Source: Nymphalis io
Taxonomy: Eukaryota > Arthropoda > Insecta > Lepidoptera > Nymphalidae
Reading direction: 5' to 3'
NCBI RefSeq assembly: GCF_905147045.1
Contig: NC_065890.1
Coordinates: forward strand, 3,162,001 to 3,226,000
DNA length: 64,000 nt
In this document: piece by piece, positions 49,701-58,700 of the stretch
Position numbering within the stretch: the first letter of the stretch is position 1
Layout: every line of letters begins with the position of its first letter
Notes under the pieces: generated by a model
What the model saw: the letters and a program-made list of their open reading frames with translations, nothing else
Told to the model about the DNA's origin: nothing
The model's database searches: none
Translations under genes and position numbers: made by a program

Positions 49701-52700
49701 CGTACTTACGAGTGAGCCACTATTGTTTTGCGGTAGAATATCTGATCAGTGGGTGGTACCTACCCAGACGAGCTTGCACAAAGCCAAGCAGCAATTTAAT
49801 TATTTAATTGAAATATTTTTTATTTCTTTCGTTCTCAATATTTCTTTCAATCTTATTAATTTTAAATTAATGTTATTTGATTAGTTACATAACTAATTAA
49901 AACTTTAAGAATTTATTGTATTGAAAAGTATTTCAAGTAATAACTTGTTTCAGACTATATCAAAAGCAAATCGTTTGCTACATTTAAATTATTTAAAACT
50001 TACTAAGAAAGTCAAAAACATGACTTGAAATATAAATTCATTTACAACCCACACACAATCAAAGCAGTTGTACAAACACATGCACAAATATTGACATGTA
50101 AATACATTTGGGTAGATAGAAAACCTCCTTTAAAAAAAATAAACTTTTTTAATTGCACTTTAACGAAGGATCCTCGCAATAATTACGAGTGTCTCGTGTC
50201 TTCACTTTGTGTACACACTCGACATGAATAGAGCTCTCATAAGCCGGGACGTTTTTGCTATATTAAGGTTTATTCTTCTGTAAATATGTATTTTTAAATA
50301 TAAAATAATGTGTCTTATTTAAAAAAATATTGTTAACATTTACAGACAAAATAAAATATTTGAAAAGAACTTTATAAGTACCTCAAAGATACATGAAAAA
50401 TAAGATACAATCCCGTAAAATTAAAATGCTTTTGAAAACTAAAAATAGAACACTGGTTTAAAAATACTTCGTTTTAAAATTAAACAGTTATTTTGCCAAG
50501 CAAAATTAAGGGTTTTGAAGTATTTTTTATAAAACAACCCTCACGATTACGAGTTTTAATTTTATTTCGGTCGGAAAATAAAAATCAAAGTACAATTATT
50601 ATAGTTAATTTTTCATCATTGAAAAATTATTGTATTTATTTGATAAATATAAAATTTATCTGTACTTGTAGAATTCTTCTACCTGCTGCGAAGCTTAGTT
50701 AAAGGACGCTTCCGTGAAACGTCATGCATCTTTAATTCTTGCAGCTGCGCACATTTCTCGCAATTAATACTGATCTGTATCTAAATTATAAAGCTGGAAA
50801 GTTTGTATGTTTAAATAGTAAGAACTTGAAGTCCAATTCGAAATATTTTACCTTTTGATAGCTCGTTTATCGAGCTATATAACTTCATTTTACGACAATT
50901 TGAAGTGGAGAAATAACTATCAATGCCAACCAATTTGGCAAAGTATTCAGATGGGTATTAAGTTAATATGCATATGGTTATATACTCATCATAAATATGA
51001 AACAAGTCTTATATATGTAAAAATCTAATATATATTTAATCTTCAAGACACGCTACGCTATATACATATTAATGAACAAGCGTATGCCGCAAAAGGTGGT
51101 GCTCTTTATTCAATCACGACTGATAGCCTGATTGAACGGCAATCCGACCGGGAATATATCAAGCGCAAGAACGGCTTTCCGAGAAAAGAGTCTGTCATCT
51201 GTATCCATGTACTACTACTACGAATTTCTGATTGTCCCACACAGGATTTGAACTCATAATCTGCAGCGCTATATGCAAGTCAATAGACCGACGAAGCAGT
51301 TCACTACAATCTGACTACACCATACGCATAATATTATATAAATCAAACAAATCGATTATGCTTGTAAAGGAGGTAAATTACCAATAAAAAGAACATAATC
51401 TATATATTCTTAGAACTGAGATGAAATTTTAACCAACGAGCTATGTTCCAATCAGAGCATGCATGTATGTTTTCATGAGACTAGTTCGTATTTATAATTC
51501 AAGGAAGGAAAACAACTAAAATAAACGGAGTGTTGGATGAAGTAAAATTAAAATTGATAGAAATTAACGTGTCAAACTATGAATACAAATAAAAACATAC
51601 CTACTTAAATAACGATGCAAATTATATAGAAAAATGTGGCCGTCAAGAGACATTGATTGAAGAAAATTGTAATAAAAAAAAACAATAAATAAATATGGAG
51701 TAAAATATAGCATACGCACACACACACACACACACAAGGAAGATGAAGAACGGAAGCGACGAGGAGGATAGGACGGCATACTAGAGCAAATTGACGTTTG
51801 CCGTTACGACGTACGAATCGGTCTAAACACAAAGCACCAATAGATTTTTTACGTCAAAAAAAAAAATTATCAAAGCCTCATGACATTATATTTATTCAAC
51901 TTCGAATGTAATTAATTTCATTTTCAATTTAGTCTTGAACAAACTCCACTTTGACCTTTACAGTAATTAAAGTTTTAACTAGTTTTAACTGAAATAAAGC
52001 CCGATAAGTGATTAAACTTTGCCGCTACTTTAATGAACTAGACTTTGTTCCCACAATGGGTGAACGTTAAAAAACGTAGCTGTTATTAACGTTTATTATC
52101 TTACTAATATCTTAAAGAGAAGAGTTGTATAGATATACGTTTACTAGGTCAGTTTTAAGATGTATGTAAGGTATAAATTTATACGCATGGCAACACATGA
52201 TAAAAGGTAATAGTCAGCGTTATCGTGTCTGGCAACACTGGCAAAATTTCTATAGTTTAACGACCTAAGAAACTGAGCAATTGTAGATATCTCTTAAATA
52301 TTTTTAGAATTGTTTCGTACAACATACATCTATTTATAGAGCAGTGCTATTCCGAAAGAACTTACTTGAGAAATGTTGAGAAATGTTATAATTATTATAG
52401 TCAATGACGCATATTATGTATCACTTTCTGACATTACACGATCGTTTTCTGCGAGATTCTTGTTTGTTCTTACAGAATAGCTCTACAGTGGGCCTTGTTC
52501 GAGTTTATTTGCTTATTTGATAGCGTTGACGTTAACTGCGATTGTATGATATAATATTATTGTCAATATACGGCGCCGTTTTTTTTCCACAAAAATCGCA
52601 GTAGACACACACACACAGACACATTTAGTAAGAGTAATCAAATTTGATTTATAAAACAAAATGGCCACTAATAAACCGTTCATGTATATATTTAAAAGTA

Positions 52701-55700
52701 ATATTTATTATAATTAAATAGTTTGTTTCAATTTAGTAGTCTAACTTACAATATCGAAATAAATTCAAAACACAATGAAATATATTAAAATAGAACAAAC
52801 GCGTGGTAATAAAAAAATCTAAAAGAAAAATTCATCTCGAAATATCTAGAACTATTAAAAACCATCAATTCGACACCTCATTCAATACCTCCAATAATTT
52901 CAAAAGTTCGCTATAAAAACTTACTCAACTGTCGAACCTTCCTTTTTTAACGTCGGTTTAAAATTCAACAGTGCGTGAAATGTCATGTTTATGAAAAAAT
53001 CAATAAACAAATTTACGAGTGACAAATAAATAACTAATGAATCTCATATGACTTAAACGAGGACACATATGGGCACATATGGAATATATGAACAATGAAT
53101 AATAACAACAAAAAAATTAAAAAAACACTATTATTCCTATTTGGTACTGTCCACTTGGCATTACCGTAGCGGAATACGCCACGGGACCACCAGAAACCAT
53201 TTTTTTTTTTATATATCGCCGGGAGGGCAAATGACTCTACTCCACCTGATGGTAAGTGGTAGTAGAGTCCAAACGCGACGACGGCCAGTACAGACGGGAA
53301 AAACGTTCTGCACTAGCCGCCTTCGCCTTGCCGGCCCGCAAGATGCCTCTTCACGCCTCGTTTGAAGGAACCCGGGTTGTAAGAGGAGGGGAATACGTGA
53401 GCTGGTAAGGAATTCCATTTTTTGGAAGTGCGACAAAGAAAGGAGTTGCCAAATTTCTTTGTTCGCGATGGAATTGATGTCACAGTTAGGTGGTGACATC
53501 GAGAACCAGCTCGCGTGGACTTAAGAAGGAAGGGGGAAGCAGGAATTAGAGAGAATAATTCCTCAGAGCACTCGCCGTGATACAGTCGATAGAAAGCGCT
53601 CAGTGCTGCTATCTCACGACGCAATTGTAAAGGTTCAAGGGTGTTTGTGACCTTTACGTCGCCAATAATGCGTACGGCACGTCGCTGCAACCGGTCCAAG
53701 GCCTCAAGTAGGTACTTAGCGGAGCCATCCCAAAGGTGCGAGCAATATTCCACTCAAGACCGTACCTGTGTTTTGTACAGCAAGCACAGTTGTTGTGGCG
53801 TGAAAAAGCGCCGCACTTTGTTCAGAACTCCGAGTTTCCGTGAAGCTGTTTTTATAACAGCCTCGATGTAATCCCTTGGACTAAGGTCGCAGCGAACGTC
53901 AATCCCCAGCATGGCGATTTTGCTTTGCATCACCAGCGGAGTACCACAGAGGGAGGGAAGAGGGGAAAATGTTGACTTTTTCGCCGTGAGAGCGATTACC
54001 TGTGTTTTCTTGGCATTAAACTCAACAAGATTATCAGAGCCCCATTTGGCGATGAGATCTAACGTCTTATCGAGTTCAATGACAAGATTCTCCCGCCTCT
54101 CCTCAGTTTCCGCCCGCCCAGCCACTGCGCGTCCGTGGTATCCACCATGCACTGTACTATCATCTGCATAGCAATGTATGTTCCCAAGGGAGAGCATATC
54201 ATTGATATGCAAAAGAAAGAGTGTGGGAGATAGCACAGATCCCTGGGGGACCCCAGCATTCACTACATAGAATTGTGAAGCGCAACCATCTACTAAAACA
54301 CGAAGGCTACGCTTGTGTAGGAAGCTGGCAATCCAGGTGCATAGCTGAGCTGGCAGACCATATGCCGGTAGCTTGGAGAGAAGACTTCTGTGCCAGACCC
54401 TGTCGAAAGCCTTGGAGATATCGAGGCTGACAGCCAACGATTCTCCATGCTTGTCGATAGCTTCACCCCAGAGGTGTGATACGTACGCTAGAAGATCACC
54501 TGTGGACCGTTTTGGTCGAAACCCGTATTGACGATCATTAATTAGACAGTGATCTTCTAGGTAATGGATCAGTTGGTTGTTTAAAATCCGTTCCATCACC
54601 TTACAAAGTACTGAGGTGATAGCTATTGGCCGATAATTTGCCAACGCGGCTGCAAGCCACTTCACGAGTTTTTCACCATGCGTACGGTGGTAACAAGCCA
54701 GGCGGATGTTAGCATCCTACCACCAGATGAGCAGATGGTCGCTCAGATATCCCTTAGTCGCCTCTTACGACACCCATGGGAAAGAGAGGGGCAGTGAAAT
54801 GTATTCTTTCTCCGTCACTGCACGGATATTTTGGAAGGGATATCCCATCCGTGTTTGGAACGCATGAATCTTATTCGAGCGGGCTTAACTAATAATGTCG
54901 ATCATTATTTTAAAAATATATATATTTATTTTTGTATTAATTTATAGAGTTCTTATCTTGATAATCTACATCCTTACCCGTATCGATTATAAAAATCTAC
55001 CATATTTATAACATTAAGTCAAAGCAAAACTCATAAAAGGTTAACCACGGTTAATTTAACGATATTATCTTAAGATTACCCTATTGTTAATTCGTTGGGG
55101 TTTATGTTATGTATTTAAATAACTACGTTACGTCACGTCAGTAAAATAAGACGACTGTTATTGTTGAATGCGTGTTAACTATAAATCGTCAACCCCAAGT
55201 CGAGCCAATAAAAAGCTACTGGGTTTATTTGTCTGAAAGTTGAAAGTGTGTACACTACCGTGCCTCGGAAAGCTAGTAAATGGTCTTGCGCCCCAACTCT
55301 TTCCGGTCGTGTCGGATTGCCGTCCCATCGGATTATGAGAGAGAATGGAGTGCAACTGTGTTTGTGTACACACTTGTGCACTATAATATGTCCTGCGCAG
55401 TTGGCTAATCTCTCTTGAGATTGGCCGTGGCCGAAATCGATAAGGAATACATCACCAAGATTAACTATATTATAAATCTAACATCGTTTGTTCCGCAAAC
55501 CCCTTCACATTTAACAGTAAATAAATTTAAAACTGTTAAAGAATATAAATGAATAAGAGGCATATTATAGTGTAATAACAATATAGATGTAAAGTATAAA
55601 GTAAAGTAGATGATAAAAAAGTAGTCCAGTATCAGCCTGTGAATGTCCCACTGCTGGGCTAAGTCCCTTTTTGATGAGAAGGTTTGGAGCTTATTTTACC

Positions 55701-58700
55701 ACGCTGCAATGCGGGTTGGTGGAATACACATGTTGCAGAATTTCAGTGAAATTAGACACATGCATGTTTCCTCACGATGTTTTCCTTTACCTTCAAACAC
55801 GAGATGAATTATAAACAGAAATTAAGTAAATGAAATTTAGTGGTCGTGCCCGGGTTTGATCCCACGATCATCGGTTAAGATTCACGCGTTCTTAACACTG
55901 AGCCATCTCGGTTAAAAAACTAAAAAAGTAGTATTTACTACAGAATAGATAAACAAGTAACTACAGAGTTTCTTGCCGGTTCGTCTCGGTAGAATCTATA
56001 TTACGAAACCTGTGGCTGCTTATAATTAAATCTTGTAAAATATTGATTTAAACGTACTTGTAAAAGCGTTGAATAGAATAAATTTTGATCATTTAAAAAG
56101 ATCGCTTTGAAAACTCGTAATGCTTTATCATAATTTTCACGTAAGTTAAACAAAATATATCTATTATAATTTAAAACATTTAAAAAAGACATATTGGACT
56201 TGAATCTGTTTTCACCTTTGGAAAACTATATCGATCGATCGGAAACCAACCCTCTGGGTTACCACCCACTCATTAGTTATTTTACAGCTAACGGCAATAC
56301 TTTGTATACCTTTAGTTTGGGGTTAGTTTGAAGGGTACAGGCACTTGCCGAGGCAGCCCAACGACGGTGTAAGGAATTGTGTTTTTTTTTAAAGTGTAAA
56401 GTTCATGTGGTAACTACTTATCATCAAGTGGCCTAATTGCTCGTCAGCCTTCGTGCAACAAAAACAAAAAAAAAAAAATTCTGAACTTGATTACGCATCT
56501 GTTTTTTTTTTCATTTTGCTTTTTATCATTTTTGTTTTCTAAGTACGACTTCGATACTTTTATATGTCGACTTTTTGGACATTAGATTGTATATTGTGTA
56601 GACTTTGATTATATGTCGATATAAGCAGCATAATTTTTAGTCAATATATTTATAGAATCCAAAGAATTATTTTGAATTTAAATTTTGAACCTAGGTACTC
56701 GGGATCTGGGGCCTTATATAGCCACTAGACTAATGAGGCAATCAAATATAGAAATAGAGTATCGACCATTTAATGACAAACATTGATAACGTTATTATCA
56801 AAAACATTATTTTATATTCCGTTCAATTTTCAAACTTAAGCTATTTATAAACATGATTATTTTACTAATTATTAATTAAACAATAAACACTATAAATCAC
56901 ATTCATATACACAGACAAATACTTTGAAATCCATATTGAGTCGAAGTAGAATAGAAAGGTATATATATATTATTTAATCTCATTTGAAGCTAATCAATGT
57001 TTAGACTTTAAACTGTATTTGTAGCATAATAATTATTGTTACAAATGTTACAATTCAAGACATTAGCCCTTGTATTATTTAATAAATGATAAGAATCTCA
57101 GTATCGGTTTTAAACACTAATTCTATATCGTATTGATAACATTTTAATTTATCAAATAATTTATATGATACAATATACGAGACTGTTTCTAATATTATCG
57201 TATATTTTAACGTTTTCCAATAAATCAATTAAAAAAAAGTTTTTACGAGTTGTTTGTAATGTTGTAAATAGAATTTGTTTATGTATAAATCATATTATAT
57301 TAATAGGCGGGATAACGACGGTTCTTTTGCGTTTTTTAAGTATTTTTATAAAGGAAGGAATATTATTCAAAAGATACTCGGCCATAAGAAGGAAATGTTA
57401 AAAGTTTGAATCACAGGCAATTCTAGTTTATTTTTAATATACCTAATTATATATAAATTAACTAGGAAAAAGATTTTAGACATTACTACACTCTAAATAT
57501 CTTTGTTACTAATATTAAATGAAATGCAACGAATTAAAGTACAGCATAGTTACGGATTCATTAAATTTTCAATTAGGATTTATGAGATTTGCATACTAAA
57601 TCATTTTATTGCAGTACACCTGAATTTGTATGGAATGAATTTCCCAAATTATGATTATCAGGAATCATTTATATTTAACATTGCTTATGTTATTTTTTAT
57701 CTAAATAAGTTTTAGTACACTTACAACAAATAATAATAATAATAATAATATACAAACTGAAACACATTTATATAAATCTCAAATATTAAAATTAAGAAAC
57801 ATTGTAAAATAGTTTTAGATGACTATTTAATATTATAATAAATACCTCTGTAAATAAAAACCGTCAACGTTATACTCTCTCACCAAAACATTCAATCCTT
57901 ACAGAGAACTATCACGAAATCACATAAAAAAAACACTATTATAAAGATAAAAAATATTTTTTATCAAAACTCACTTTTTTATAAACACGTGCTTGACACG
58001 CGACTGACAAAAATATCAATTTGAGATCCGAACGACCGCTGCCGATGCCAAATAACGAATACACGAAAACTTAACTGAAGTAGGAAGCTCTGGAAACGTT
58101 CACAATAATAATACTTACCTTCACACAAAAATCAACTGTACTGCCCATTAATAGAACCCATAATCATATATCACGTAAATAATAGTAAATAATCGCATGG
58201 AAGCCGTAGCATATATTGTTGTTGCTTTCGTTCGTAAGGTATATGACATGTTTAAAAGAGAGGGCAAATGTCTACTGCGCATGCTCGTTTTTTTCACGTA
58301 GTGAAGTGAATAATAGAGACGGATAACGAAGTTTATGAATTAAGCGTTTAGAAGTAACAGTTTAAAAAAAGGGCGATTTATTGCGACAAATTCCTATAAT
58401 ATATAATTATCAAATATCAAATACGAAACATTTTATCTTTAAGTTAACAAAAACATATATCGTAGGTGTTAGAATGACTTCTCTTCTCTATATTTATAAA
58501 ATAAAATGTGTTTTCTTTAATTTGCATGTCGTTCCTGTATTGTTTTATTTGATACATTGTATACTATTTCAATTAGTTTATTAAGTTGTAGAAAATTGGA
58601 AATAAAAACTAATTTGTTTGTTAACAATTCCTTGCTATAATGCAACATGTAATATTTCTTAAAGCATTATAATTTTAGCAATTAAAAAACTACATTTTTT

